Of a stretch of DNA of 64,000 bases, positions 1 through 9,213 are shown in pieces (the first letter of the stretch is position 1; every line of letters begins with the position of its first letter). Source of the stretch: Thalassotalea agarivorans (GTDB lineage: Bacteria > Pseudomonadota > Gammaproteobacteria > Enterobacterales > Alteromonadaceae); NCBI RefSeq assembly GCF_030295955.1, contig NZ_AP027363.1, positions 2,108,001-2,172,000 of the forward strand, written 5' to 3'. The position numbers were made by a program, and so were the translations under genes. The notes under the pieces were generated by a model. It had not been told where the DNA came from and ran no database searches. It saw only the letters and a program-made list of their open reading frames with translations.

Positions 1-441
1 GGCCAGCGCATCATTAACGCCTGCGGTTTGTGTCAGCGAGAAATCATCTTCTTGAGGATCATCAGCGACAAAATTTAAATTGTCGATATTGTCTAACGCT
101 GGCTCTTCCGCAATTGTCGGTTTTAATTTTAAATCTGCAGGAATTGGATCTTCATTGTATTGTGGTGCAGGTGCGGGTTGACCAGCAATTTCTTCTTCTG
201 CTGGAGGATTGTCTATTTCACCGGTTAAACTATTGGCGCCAACGACACGAGCTTCTGATACGCCGTCTTGATCAAAACCAGACGAATCAAAGTTTCTTAA
301 ATCTGGTTCGCTTTTATTCTCTTTCGCCTTCAATTTGTACGGATTTTTGTTTTTTCTTATAGTCCACAATCCATGCAGGAAAATCGCTGTGATCACAACA
401 GCGGCTATGATGATTAAAACGAGTCTAAAATTATCTTCCAT
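1..441 (-). CDS. zipA: Cell division protein ZipA, N-terminal part (cut by window edge)
   Basis: ZipA anchors FtsZ filaments to the inner membrane at the division site. The reading frame starts at 441 on the minus strand and stays open to base 1, giving 147 codons. It begins MEDNFRLVL, followed by one hydrophobic segment at about residues 7-24, a basic patch rich in Arg and Lys, and then a long acidic, Pro/Glu/Ala-rich linker, which is the usual ZipA layout. The C-terminal FtsZ-binding domain lies outside the window and cannot be checked. The gene follows smc by 11 bases on the same strand, and smc-zipA is a known gammaproteobacterial neighbourhood, so co-transcription is likely. An AGG about 8 bases before the ATG supports the start. 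Confidence 0.9.
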   Translation of the reverse strand, partial: MEDNFRLVLIIIAAVVITAIFLHGLWTIRKNKNPYKLKAKENKSEPDLRNFDSSGFDQDGVSEARVVGANSLTGEIDNPPAEEEIAGQPAPAPQYNEDPIPADLKLKPTIAEEPALDNIDNLNFVADDPQEDDFSLTQTAGVNDALA

Positions 442-452
442 TTTGCAACCTG

Positions 453-3400
453 TTACGACAATTCTGCCATGGCTATTGCTTCATCTATGTCTACTGCCAC
501 CATGCGAGACACACCGGGTTCAAACATTGTGACACCGGTTAAATGAGAAGCCATTTCCATCGCTATTTTATTATGACTTATATATACAAATTGTACCGTT
601 TGAGACATTTCCTTAACCAAATTACAAAATCGGCCAACATTAGCGTCATCCAACGGCGCATCCACTTCATCTAACATACAAAATGGTGCTGGATTCAATC
701 GAAATATCGCAAACACCAATGATAAAGCGGTTAACGCTTTTTCTCCACCTGATAATAGATGAATCGTGCTATTTTTTTTGCCTGGCGGTCTTGCCATTAT
801 CGTCACGCCAGTATCAAGCATATCATCGCCGGTTAAGTCTAAGTATGCACTACCGCCGCCGAAGACTTTAGGGAACAATGATTTAAGATCAGTATTCACT
901 TGTTCAAAAGTTTCTTTGAATTTTTGTCGTGTCTCTCGATCTATTTTTGCTATCGCCCCTTCAAGCGTTTCGATAGCGTCATTCAAATCTTGGTCTTGCT
1001 GATCTAAATACTCTTTGCGGGCAAGTTGCTCGTCATATTCATCGATCGCTGCCAAGTTGATGGGACCCAAACGGCCTATATCTTTGCTAATGCGCGCTAG
1101 TTGCGCCTGCCATTGTGATTCTTTTGCTTCAGCAGGCATTTCAGCTTGAACATCTTTTAGGCGTACATCGAGTTCATCAAGTTGCTCCAACGCTTGTTGC
1201 GCTCTTAATTTATAGCTCTCCGCATCTAAATGCTGTTTAGCCACTTGTTCTTTTAACGTAATCAGTTGATCGGTTGTCGCTTGTTTATCGCGCTCCAACG
1301 CCTCTACTTCTTGCTGCGCACTTGATAGATGTTCATTAATGTAAGCCAATTTTTCATCAACTTCGACCACATCTTGTAACCAAATTTGTAATTGTTCTTC
1401 ATCTTCTAATAAAGGCGCTGCTTGTTCTTCAAATTGTGCACGTCTCGTTTCTAGTTGTGCTTTGAAGTGTTCTAACTGCTCTTCTAATCGAAGTTTGTGC
1501 TGTTCGCTACTATGCTTTTGACTTTTTGCCTGTTCAATTTGGGCTGTTAACTGATGGCGCTTTTGGTTCGCTTGTTGCAATTCATGTTGCAATGTCTTAG
1601 CTTTTGATTGCAGCTGTGCTTGTTCGTCTTCATTATCTATTTCAACATCATCTTGCTCAGCACCTTCAGCCACTAACTGTTCTTCTTCCAGCATCAACAA
1701 TTGCATTTGCTCTTGTTCTATTTGCTCTTCTACAAAAGCCAAATCATCCACGAGTTGTTGTCTTTGCCCTGTTTGAAGCTCGAGTTCCTGCTCCACCAAA
1801 GCCAGAGACTGTTTGCATTGTGCCATTTGTGAGGATAGTTGCTGTAACTGTTGTTGCAGCGCAAGGCGCTCTTCGCGTGCTACCTCTAAACGACTGGCAA
1901 TTAACTGCGTTGAATCTTGATGATCATCTAGCCATTGACTTAACGCCTGTTGTTGTTCAGTTAAGGACTCTAGCTCTTGATGCAAACTCAATACACCTTG
2001 GCTGCTATCTTGGCTGCCTTTACGTACGAAATGGTTTGACATCCATAGGCCATCTTCTGTCACAATACTTTGGCTTTCTGACAAATTGCCTAGCATTGTT
2101 TTAGCCTGCTGAAAATCTTTCGCCAGCAAAATATTATTCAACAAATAGTTTAAGCCCGACGCGCCAGTGACCTGACTAGCGAGTGTATTTGCTTTTGCTG
2201 CAACCTCGTCCTTATTAAGCCCTAGTACCAACGACACTGAATCGCATTCAACGCTGTTTGGCAATTCGTTAATCACATGAGCACCAAGCCAATCAAACAA
2301 CACAAGCTCCATAGCGCTTTGCCATTTAGTTTCTACATTTAGCTGCTCGGCCAATCCTTGTTGCAGCGCCACCCCTTGCTCAGAAAGCCACTGCGCTTGT
2401 TGCTTTTGCCAGTCTTGTTGAGTGCTGAGCTGCTGCGACAACTTTTCTGCTGAATTAGAGACAAACGTATGACTTGCTTGCTTAGCTGAATAAGTTTGCT
2501 GATGCTCGCTTAATTCACCTTGCAATTGCTCAATGCTTGCTTGACTTTCCGCCAGTGACTCTTCTATTTGGGCATGTTGCTGACTCAACATAGCGTGCTC
2601 TTCGCTAAATTGTTGTTGCTGTTCTTTTATTACTTCATCCGTCGATAGGCTTGCGAGGGCGTCATTTATCTGTTGTTGACGGTTTTTCGCCGCCTCAATC
2701 AGCGCTTTTGCAGCATCTATTTTGCTCTGAAGCTGCATGGCCATTTCTTTGCGCTGTGTTTTGGCTAAATGTTGTTGTTGCCATTTTTGTTGCGCAAGTT
2801 CTTGTGCTTGTAATAACTGTTCTAATGCATCTTGAAGCGTCGCTATTTCTTCTTCGTTCTCCATTAAGTCTGGCATTTGCATCGAGAGTGTTTCAGTCAA
2901 CAAAGCCACTTTCTCTTGTTCCGACTCTATCGCTTGACGCGCCTGACTTATTTGCTCATTGGCATTAGCAGAATCTTGCTGAGCAATTAATTGTTGCTGC
3001 TTTAAATGCTTAATATTTTGTTCCGCGCGCGCAATATTCTTTGAAAGCGTTAGCTTCTTTTGTTGTAACTCACCAATGTTCTCGCCACCAACTGTCAACT
3101 TTTGCTTAGCTTGAAAAAGATCATTGTCACGCTTGTTTTGCAGTACTACTAAATCTTCAATTTGCGCTTGCGTTTTTGTTAAGCGCGCCTGATGACTATC
3201 ACTTTTCTCTTGAAACTGTTGCCAACGCAAAACTGCTAATTCGGCCTTAAACTTGCGTTCATCAAACTTAAGTTTTTTAAAGCGTTTTGCAGCTTCTGAT
3301 TGTTGATGCAATTTGTCGATTTGAATGGCAAGTTCGGCTCGTATATCTGACAAACGTTCAAGGTTTTCTCGTGTGTGGCGAATACGGTTTTCGGTATCAC

Positions 3401-3944
3401 GGCGGCGTTCTTTGTATTTGGAGATACCCGCTGCTTCTTCAATGAAAATACGAAGCTCTTGTGGTTTCGATTCGATCAATCGCGAAATCATGCCTTGTTC
3501 AATAATGGCATAACTTCGTGGACCTAGTCCTGTACCTAAAAAGATATCAGTAATATCTTTACGGCGGCATTTAGCACCATTAAGGAAATAGGTATTAGTA
3601 GCGTCTCTTGTGACAACGCGGCGGATGGATATTTCGTTACGTTCAGCAACTTTACCGGCTAAGGAATCTTGTAAGTGGCCTGCTACGTCTTCAAAAACAA
3701 GTTCTACACTAGCTTGACCGACGGGTTTGCGCGAAGCGGCACCGTTAAATATGACGTCGGTCATGGCATCACCGCGCAAATTCTTTGCACTACTCTCGCC
3801 TAGCACCCAACGCACTGCATCGATGATATTTGATTTACCACAACCATTAGGACCCACTACCGCTGTCATTTGTTGTTCAAATGGCACCTTAGTCGGATCG
3901 ACAAATGATTTAAAGCCCGCAAGCTTAATATGCTTTAATCGCAT
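453..3944 (-). CDS. smc: Chromosome segregation ATPase SMC
   Basis: SMC forms a V-shaped dimer with ScpA/ScpB and compacts and segregates the chromosome. The 1163-residue protein has the complete architecture. The N-terminal head carries the Walker A motif GPNGCGKSN at residues 31-39. A very Gln/Glu-rich coiled coil runs from about 170 to 500, a hinge lies around 510-650, and a second coiled coil runs to about 1000. The C-terminal head has the signature LSGGEKALTAL (about 1064-1074) and Walker B CMLDEVD (about 1089-1095). The start MRLKHIKLAGFKSF is the canonical SMC N terminus. Presence of SMC rather than MukB fits Alteromonadales. zipA follows directly. Long reading frames on the opposite strand within it are by-products of the CAG/GAA-rich coiled coil. 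Confidence 0.97.
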   Translation of the reverse strand: MRLKHIKLAGFKSFVDPTKVPFEQQMTAVVGPNGCGKSNIIDAVRWVLGESSAKNLRGDAMTDVIFNGAASRKPVGQASVELVFEDVAGHLQDSLAGKVAERNEISIRRVVTRDATNTYFLNGAKCRRKDITDIFLGTGLGPRSYAIIEQGMISRLIESKPQELRIFIEEAAGISKYKERRRDTENRIRHTRENLERLSDIRAELAIQIDKLHQQSEAAKRFKKLKFDERKFKAELAVLRWQQFQEKSDSHQARLTKTQAQIEDLVVLQNKRDNDLFQAKQKLTVGGENIGELQQKKLTLSKNIARAEQNIKHLKQQQLIAQQDSANANEQISQARQAIESEQEKVALLTETLSMQMPDLMENEEEIATLQDALEQLLQAQELAQQKWQQQHLAKTQRKEMAMQLQSKIDAAKALIEAAKNRQQQINDALASLSTDEVIKEQQQQFSEEHAMLSQQHAQIEESLAESQASIEQLQGELSEHQQTYSAKQASHTFVSNSAEKLSQQLSTQQDWQKQQAQWLSEQGVALQQGLAEQLNVETKWQSAMELVLFDWLGAHVINELPNSVECDSVSLVLGLNKDEVAAKANTLASQVTGASGLNYLLNNILLAKDFQQAKTMLGNLSESQSIVTEDGLWMSNHFVRKGSQDSSQGVLSLHQELESLTEQQQALSQWLDDHQDSTQLIASRLEVAREERLALQQQLQQLSSQMAQCKQSLALVEQELELQTGQRQQLVDDLAFVEEQIEQEQMQLLMLEEEQLVAEGAEQDDVEIDNEDEQAQLQSKAKTLQHELQQANQKRHQLTAQIEQAKSQKHSSEQHKLRLEEQLEHFKAQLETRRAQFEEQAAPLLEDEEQLQIWLQDVVEVDEKLAYINEHLSSAQQEVEALERDKQATTDQLITLKEQVAKQHLDAESYKLRAQQALEQLDELDVRLKDVQAEMPAEAKESQWQAQLARISKDIGRLGPINLAAIDEYDEQLARKEYLDQQDQDLNDAIETLEGAIAKIDRETRQKFKETFEQVNTDLKSLFPKVFGGGSAYLDLTGDDMLDTGVTIMARPPGKKNSTIHLLSGGEKALTALSLVFAIFRLNPAPFCMLDEVDAPLDDANVGRFCNLVKEMSQTVQFVYISHNKIAMEMASHLTGVTMFEPGVSRMVAVDIDEAIAMAELS

Positions 3945-4148
3945 TAAATGATAAACCTTTGATATTTATTATAATTTTAATAATAGCAAGGTGAAACAAA
4001 GCTACCGAATAAAGCTTGCACTTTCACCCTTGTAGACAACTTTACCACGAAAAAAAATACTTTGTAACAGCTCAATACTGTTCATTCATCAATTAGCTCT
4101 TTATACTGCTTTGACTGATGTAATAACACGCAATTTTATAAAATAATT

Positions 4149-4895
4149 ATGCAACAAAATTACCGAACGGATATTGATGCAAGTGGTGCAAACTACTTCA
4201 TGAAAGGTTTTGAATTAATTCGCTTAAAAGGCATTAGGCGTTTCGTATTTATTCCCCTAATCGTCAACCTTTTATTTTTTAGTCTCGCGTTTTACTACAT
4301 CTATTTGCAGCTTGATGTTTACATTGCAAAACTTGATAGCTTTATCCCCGATTGGCTCGACTTTATTCATTACATAATCTGGCCGGTCGCCCTGATCGCT
4401 ATCCTGATTTCCTTTACCTTTATCTTTAGCGCAGTAGCCAATTGGATTGCTGCGCCTTTTAACGGTTTGCTTGCTGAAAAAATGGAAGCAATGTTAACGG
4501 GTGAGCCTGCACCAAACACTGGATTTACTGCCGTTTTAAAAGATATTCCAAGAACGCTGTCACGTGAATGGACCAAGTTTATCTACTATTTACCACGTGC
4601 TATTGGTTTCTTTTTACTGTATTGGTTTGTTCCCGTGATCGGGCAAGTGCTGTGGTTTTTGTTTTTAGCATGGATGATGGCTATACAATATAAAGATTAC
4701 CCTTTCGACAACCACAAAGTACCTTTTTTCGAAATGCGACGTATGTTGAAAGAAAACAAAGGCACTAGTTATAGTTTTGGTGTTACCGCGGCAATCTTTT
4801 CAATGATCCCTATTATCAACTTAATAGTAATGCCGGTAGCTATTTGTGGCGCAACCGCACTTTGGGTTGACCGCTATAAACAGTATTACGATTAA
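4149..4895 (+). CDS. cysZ: Sulfate transporter CysZ
   Basis: CysZ is an inner-membrane sulfate channel feeding cysteine synthesis. The 248-residue product starts with a short hydrophilic stretch, then the family-typical sequence around GFELIRLKGIRRFVFIPL, and has about four to six hydrophobic segments (roughly 30-55, 70-95, 145-175 and 205-240). Length matches the family (about 250). The gene is divergent from smc, with about 200 bases between them. No strong ribosome binding site precedes the chosen ATG. A second Met 17 codons later (position 4200) is possible, but would remove residues that usually precede the first membrane segment. No obvious cys regulon site was recognised. Confidence 0.88.
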   Translation: MQQNYRTDIDASGANYFMKGFELIRLKGIRRFVFIPLIVNLLFFSLAFYYIYLQLDVYIAKLDSFIPDWLDFIHYIIWPVALIAILISFTFIFSAVANWIAAPFNGLLAEKMEAMLTGEPAPNTGFTAVLKDIPRTLSREWTKFIYYLPRAIGFFLLYWFVPVIGQVLWFLFLAWMMAIQYKDYPFDNHKVPFFEMRRMLKENKGTSYSFGVTAAIFSMIPIINLIVMPVAICGATALWVDRYKQYYD

Positions 4896-5094
4896 AGCTT
4901 GCTCTCTTTTAAAGGTTTTCTATCGCTACAGCCCTGATAGCTTGCTTGGTTTGTAATGAAATAGGTAAAATTTCGTAGTTTGTTCGATAAGTACTTCATA
5001 TCTATTAGAATTAGGTTTATATTGTTAGCTGTGTATTAGCCAAAATGCACGTCGGATTAAAAAAATAAAGCGAGCATACATGGAGAACGCTGAA

Positions 5095-5499
5095 ATGAAC
5101 CTTTTTAAATCGCTCAAACTCGTAGTTGTATTTTGTGCAAGTATGGTTTCCTTTAGCACCTTAGCGAATGATCATGCTATTAGCATTGCCAAACTAGACG
5201 ATGCGCAAGTCTTTGCTGAATATACAGACGAATTACCGGCTGTACTTAATTTCTATACAAGTGCAGACAAAGACACAGTGCTTGAGTTTTACCAAACGCA
5301 ATATGGTGAAGCGATAAAGCAAGAAAGAAAGTATGACAGGCTAGTTGTCAATTATGCTGTCAGTGGCCAAGCGATTCGCCTAGTGCTATCTAAACAAGAT
5401 GACAAAACACAAGTAGATATCATTGTAGAAGAAGGTGATGTGATTGAAGCTGAGACTGAAGAAGTCGCAGAAAATCCAGAAGAAGAAATTCAACCTTAA
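5095..5499 (+). CDS. Small secreted acidic protein of unknown function
   Basis: I do not recognise this family. The 134-residue product starts MNLFKSLKLVVV and has a clear signal peptide ending near STLAND, so it is probably periplasmic. The mature part is a compact alpha/beta-looking region with alternating charged and hydrophobic residues, followed by a strongly acidic tail (about 20 residues, mostly Glu). An in-frame ATG at 5080 exists, but the GGAG at 5082-5085 lies 9 bases before the ATG at 5095 and serves that start, so 5095 is preferred. It stands alone and is closed by a good terminator. The acidic tail could be a protein- or cation-binding segment, which is inference only. Confidence 0.65.
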   Translation: MNLFKSLKLVVVFCASMVSFSTLANDHAISIAKLDDAQVFAEYTDELPAVLNFYTSADKDTVLEFYQTQYGEAIKQERKYDRLVVNYAVSGQAIRLVLSKQDDKTQVDIIVEEGDVIEAETEEVAENPEEEIQP

Positions 5500-5518
5500 T
5501 ACATTCGATTTTCGAAAA

Positions 5519-5542
5519 GGCCTGCTTAATGCAGGCTTTTTT
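5519..5542 (+). terminator. Intrinsic terminator after the small secreted protein
   Basis: GCCTGC (5520-5525), loop TTAAT, GCAGGC (5531-5536), then six T. It lies 20 bases after the stop codon. Confidence 0.85.
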
Positions 5543-5662
5543 GTTTAAACCTAATAATCATGCAACAGCAGTGGTAACAAACCTTAATTAACAGCCAATT
5601 AACAACTCGTTAAAATTTCTGATAAACTCTGTTATATAACAACAAATTAACGGAGTTAGACA

Positions 5663-8269
5663 ATGCCCAAAGGGACTTTACTCTTAGCGGTTGCTTTCTA
5701 CTTAACCTGCGCTAGTAGCCAAGCCTCTCAGTTGGTGCTGCCGGCGCCTTCGTTAATTTTGATTGAACAAACACAAACACCAACAGACGACACTGACCCA
5801 AAAAAACAAACGCCACCACAGAGCACTGACGTTCAAGCCGAAGAAAAGCAAACAGAAGCGCAAATTCAAGAACAAGAAGATGCTGAACCTGTAGAGAAAC
5901 CTCAGGCTTTAGATGCCACCTCTGAGGCGCTAGATTCTCTTAAACAAACGCAAGAAAAAGATAGCAGCGGTTTAAAATCGGCAAGCGCCACACAAGAAGA
6001 TATTGAGTTCGTGTCAGACGGTCAGCTACACGCCTTTGAAGAGGAGTTTGATCAGCTCTATGACAAGGTAGTCGCATTAAGTCGAAGCCCAGAAGACTAT
6101 AGCGAACTGTATTCACGTATACGCCCGGTTATTTTGGAAAAAACTGCCAAGCTCAAAGCACAATTAGCATCCTCTCCCAATCTTACCTTGATGGCGCAAG
6201 TCAACAATTATGAAACCTTTCAACAATTGGTTTATCAGTATGCTGAATTAAAGAACTACTTTTTATTGCGTCAGAATTTATTCTCAGAGGCTACTGATGC
6301 ATTTGTAAAACTGCATACCAGCACCAAACTTAATGGATTTAAAGAAGCGGAACTCGAATTTAACTACATGTCGCTGCAAGCTATGGTGATGTATGAAGCG
6401 GCTAAACAACGTACGTTAGAGTTGCCAACGCGAGCGATAGAAGCACCTCTGGGGCTAGTCACCACATTCGTCACCTTCTTTTTAGCGGTTTTTGTCTTTA
6501 TTTATTGGCGCAAATGGGCAAAACAAGGCTTGCCAGATTTTAGAAATAAAACGCTATCTCAGCCTCCTCGCACAGGGTTAAAACAGCAACTTATCAAGTT
6601 CACATGGTATTTAGAACAAACAAAAACGCCGATTGAATGGTATTTACTGCTCACTTTTTTACTTAATAATATCGATTTCCTACAAATGCCGCTGCTGAGT
6701 GACATTCTGCAATCAAGCGTGTTCTGGCTTTGTACGACGGTGTTTGCGTTTAAGTTACTCAATAAGATTATTGAACGTAGTAGGCAAGGTGTACTTAATG
6801 AGCTCAGTAAAAAACAATCGGTGTCTGTTAAACTGCTGTTGTGGTGGGCAGGTCTATTTTTATTAACCACTGAGCTATCGGCGCTGTTTGTTTCGCATGG
6901 TGCACTACTAAGTTGGCTGACTACCGGCTTTATCTACGCAATCGTGCCTATTTATATTTTCATCATCTATCAATGGCGTAGTGATGCCTTTGAGTTTATC
7001 GAAAAAGACCGAGACTGTGCACCGCAGATCAAATCTCTTGCTGCTCATAAAAAGGGCTTCAGAGGATTTATCGTTGCCAACATATGCATTGCTTATGTGA
7101 TTTATTTCATCGTATCCAAAACAGTACTGAAAATGCTGTCTCGCCTAGAGTCAGGCCGCAGGTTAACTACAGAGCTCTATCGCAAGCGACTAACTGAAGA
7201 CAATAAAGCCTTTATTGATTCGCTTAAAGAACCAGAGCTTGTGAGCGATGAAATTAAAGACATCTTTGTTAAAGGTACCCGTTATATTGATAAAGAAGTG
7301 CTTGCCTACAGCCAAGATAAAATATCGTCTATGCTTGCCCTTAATGAGAAAAGCCATGTAGCGATAATAGGTGAACGCGGTATCGGCAAAACCACATTGC
7401 TCAATGAAATCGCCAAAAGCCAACCACAGGCACTGCAAATTAACTGCTCGGAAGAATTTGACGATGTCATCGCTCAGCTTGCCACTTTACTGAATATTGA
7501 CGCTGAAACGGTCAAGACAGAACACATTGCAAAAGCGCTCGAAGAACAAGAAATTCAACTCATATTGATGGACAATTGTCATCATTTGGCTACGGCAACA
7601 CCTGGAGGGCAAAGAGAACTTAAACGCCTCTATGGCCTCATTAATGAATTAAAAGGTTTATGCCTTTGGGTATTGAGTTTTGAACAAAACGCTTGGCAAC
7701 TAATTAGTGCGCTTAACATTGCCACCGGCTTTTTCAGTCAAAAAATATCGCTTGGACACTGGAGCGAAGATCAAATCGCTAAATTGTTGTCAGCAAGGGC
7801 GCAAGAGGCGGAGCTTCCGATACAATACAACCATTTGCACATTCCTAGGCAGATTGCCGATGTCGAACAACAAAGCCTAGAAAAGCGCAATAAAGCGGGC
7901 GTATTTCGCATACTTTGGGGCTACGCAGATGGTAACCCTGCTATCGCATTAAGAAGCTTTGCAAAGTCAATTTACAAAAGCGAAGAGCAATACTATGCAA
8001 CGCTGCCGATTGCGCAAAATATCCATGTTATTGAAAGTTTTGATATTAACACCCTGCTAGTGTTGCGTGTTATTTGTCAGTTTGGGCGTGTAAGTACCGC
8101 TGACATTGTTAATAACTTGCGCCTGCATGGGCTGGTTGTTAATTCTGCTATCGCCACCTGCATGGCGCAAGGCATTATTGAGTTGGTTAATGGCAGATAC
8201 CAAGTGAGTTGGAATTGGTATCGTGTAGTCGCGCGCTATCTTGCACGTCAAAACTTATTGTCTAGCTAA
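5663..8269 (+). CDS. Membrane-anchored P-loop ATPase with periplasmic helical domain
   Basis: This 868-residue protein is not a family I can name. In order it has: a signal peptide (about 1-22); a Gln/Glu/Thr/Pro-rich low-complexity stretch (about 30-110); a predicted helical periplasmic region (110-255); hydrophobic segments near 261-282, 326-367, 391-411, 418-438 and 469-488; and a cytoplasmic part with Walker A GERGIGKTT (570-578) and a Walker B-like strand LILMDN ending at Asp637. The last 230 residues look like the helical or winged-helix region that follows the NTPase core in STAND/AAA-like proteins. A periplasmic N terminus requires an odd number of membrane passes. The stop codon overlaps the AAGGAG that serves the mscS-like gene downstream, so the two are translationally close and probably work together. 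Inference: the ATPase gates, assembles or senses for the channel. Confidence 0.75.
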   Translation: MPKGTLLLAVAFYLTCASSQASQLVLPAPSLILIEQTQTPTDDTDPKKQTPPQSTDVQAEEKQTEAQIQEQEDAEPVEKPQALDATSEALDSLKQTQEKDSSGLKSASATQEDIEFVSDGQLHAFEEEFDQLYDKVVALSRSPEDYSELYSRIRPVILEKTAKLKAQLASSPNLTLMAQVNNYETFQQLVYQYAELKNYFLLRQNLFSEATDAFVKLHTSTKLNGFKEAELEFNYMSLQAMVMYEAAKQRTLELPTRAIEAPLGLVTTFVTFFLAVFVFIYWRKWAKQGLPDFRNKTLSQPPRTGLKQQLIKFTWYLEQTKTPIEWYLLLTFLLNNIDFLQMPLLSDILQSSVFWLCTTVFAFKLLNKIIERSRQGVLNELSKKQSVSVKLLLWWAGLFLLTTELSALFVSHGALLSWLTTGFIYAIVPIYIFIIYQWRSDAFEFIEKDRDCAPQIKSLAAHKKGFRGFIVANICIAYVIYFIVSKTVLKMLSRLESGRRLTTELYRKRLTEDNKAFIDSLKEPELVSDEIKDIFVKGTRYIDKEVLAYSQDKISSMLALNEKSHVAIIGERGIGKTTLLNEIAKSQPQALQINCSEEFDDVIAQLATLLNIDAETVKTEHIAKALEEQEIQLILMDNCHHLATATPGGQRELKRLYGLINELKGLCLWVLSFEQNAWQLISALNIATGFFSQKISLGHWSEDQIAKLLSARAQEAELPIQYNHLHIPRQIADVEQQSLEKRNKAGVFRILWGYADGNPAIALRSFAKSIYKSEEQYYATLPIAQNIHVIESFDINTLLVLRVICQFGRVSTADIVNNLRLHGLVVNSAIATCMAQGIIELVNGRYQVSWNWYRVVARYLARQNLLSS

Positions 8270-8280
8270 GGAGATACTTA

Positions 8281-9186
8281 ATGAATACTCGACCTATGTT
8301 ATTTATCGCCCTAGCCTGCTTTTCCAATGTCGCAGTTGCTCAAGAGTCAAAAGAATTGCAAGTGATTACTACCTTGGCTGAAATGATTAAACCGGGTGGT
8401 ATCTTTCTATCTATTATTTTAATCACCCTTGTTTGGGGTGTGCTAAAAGTCGTTAAAACAGTGGTTAATGACCTAAGCGAAGTATTCGCCGAGCGACGCA
8501 TGTTATTGCAAAAAGCATTAGTGTTTTTTCAGTTCATTGCTTACTTTTTTACTATTACCACGTGCGTTCTATTAAGTTTCGAATTTAGTAAAGAACTACT
8601 GGCAATACTAGGTGGTACTGTAGCTGTGGCTGTTGGTTTTGCGTTGAAGGATATTGCCGCTTCTATTGTCGCCGGTATTATCATCATGTTTGACCGTCCT
8701 TTCCAAGTAGGTGACCGTGTGCTGTTTGGTGGTGAGTATGGCGATATATTGGCGATAGGATTACGCTCTGTAAAAATGAATACCTTGGATGACAACGTAG
8801 TTACCATCCCTAATAATAAATTTCTCAGCGATTTAACATCTTGTGGTAACTATGGCGAGCTTGATATGCAAGTTGCCATCAGTTTTTACATTGGCATCGA
8901 TCAAGACTTGAGTGAAGCGCAGAATGTCATACGAGAATCAGCGGCACTAAGTAAGTTTGTTTACTTGAAAAAGCCGATTAACGTGTTGATTACGCAAACG
9001 ATTACCAACAACTTTATCTGCTACAAACTCACGCTAAAGGTTTATGTTCTAGATACAAAATATGAAAAACAACTCGAAACGGACATTACCATTCGTGTTA
9101 ACGAACAATTTAGAAAGCTGGGAATTTTGCCGCCAGTAATGCACTTCCAGCCCAATCCAGAAGCAGAAGCTGTGGTAACAAAGTAA
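8281..9186 (+). CDS. MscS-family mechanosensitive channel
   Basis: MscS channels open on membrane tension and release solutes. The 301-residue product has a signal-like N terminus (residues 1-21, ending VAVAQE), hydrophobic segments near 39-57 and 80-101, and the pore-lining third segment near 106-137 with the Gly/Ala pattern GGTVAVAVGFALKDIAAS. The beta-domain motif DRPFQVGDRVLFGGEYGDI follows, then VTIPNNKF and a C-terminal alpha/beta domain. Length is near that of E. coli MscS (286). It lies 11 bases after the ATPase gene with AAGGAG at 8268-8273, so it is the second gene of a two-gene unit. The pairing with a membrane P-loop ATPase is unusual for plain MscS and suggests a regulated channel. 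Confidence 0.9.
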   Translation: MNTRPMLFIALACFSNVAVAQESKELQVITTLAEMIKPGGIFLSIILITLVWGVLKVVKTVVNDLSEVFAERRMLLQKALVFFQFIAYFFTITTCVLLSFEFSKELLAILGGTVAVAVGFALKDIAASIVAGIIIMFDRPFQVGDRVLFGGEYGDILAIGLRSVKMNTLDDNVVTIPNNKFLSDLTSCGNYGELDMQVAISFYIGIDQDLSEAQNVIRESAALSKFVYLKKPINVLITQTITNNFICYKLTLKVYVLDTKYEKQLETDITIRVNEQFRKLGILPPVMHFQPNPEAEAVVTK

Positions 9187-9205
9187 CGCTAGTCACTTTG
9201 TTACC
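9174..9205 (+). terminator. Hairpin over the mscS-like stop codon
   Basis: Perfect 11-bp arms GGTAACAAAGT (9174-9184) and ACTTTGTTACC (9195-9205) with a 10-base loop. The stop codon falls at the edge of the first arm. The following sequence is only moderately T-rich, so it may act as a weak terminator or an mRNA-end stabiliser between convergent genes. Confidence 0.5.
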
Positions 9206-9213
9206 TATGTTGT

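Noticed and set aside
1604-2104. 166-codon plus-strand reading frame inside smc
   Set aside because: It is antisense to the Gln/Glu-rich coiled coil of smc, whose codons lack stops in that frame. Composition is low-complexity and no start signal is present.
5080-5094. Earlier in-frame ATG for the small secreted protein
   Set aside because: The GGAG that would serve as ribosome site lies after this ATG and fits the one at 5095, which also starts a standard signal peptide.
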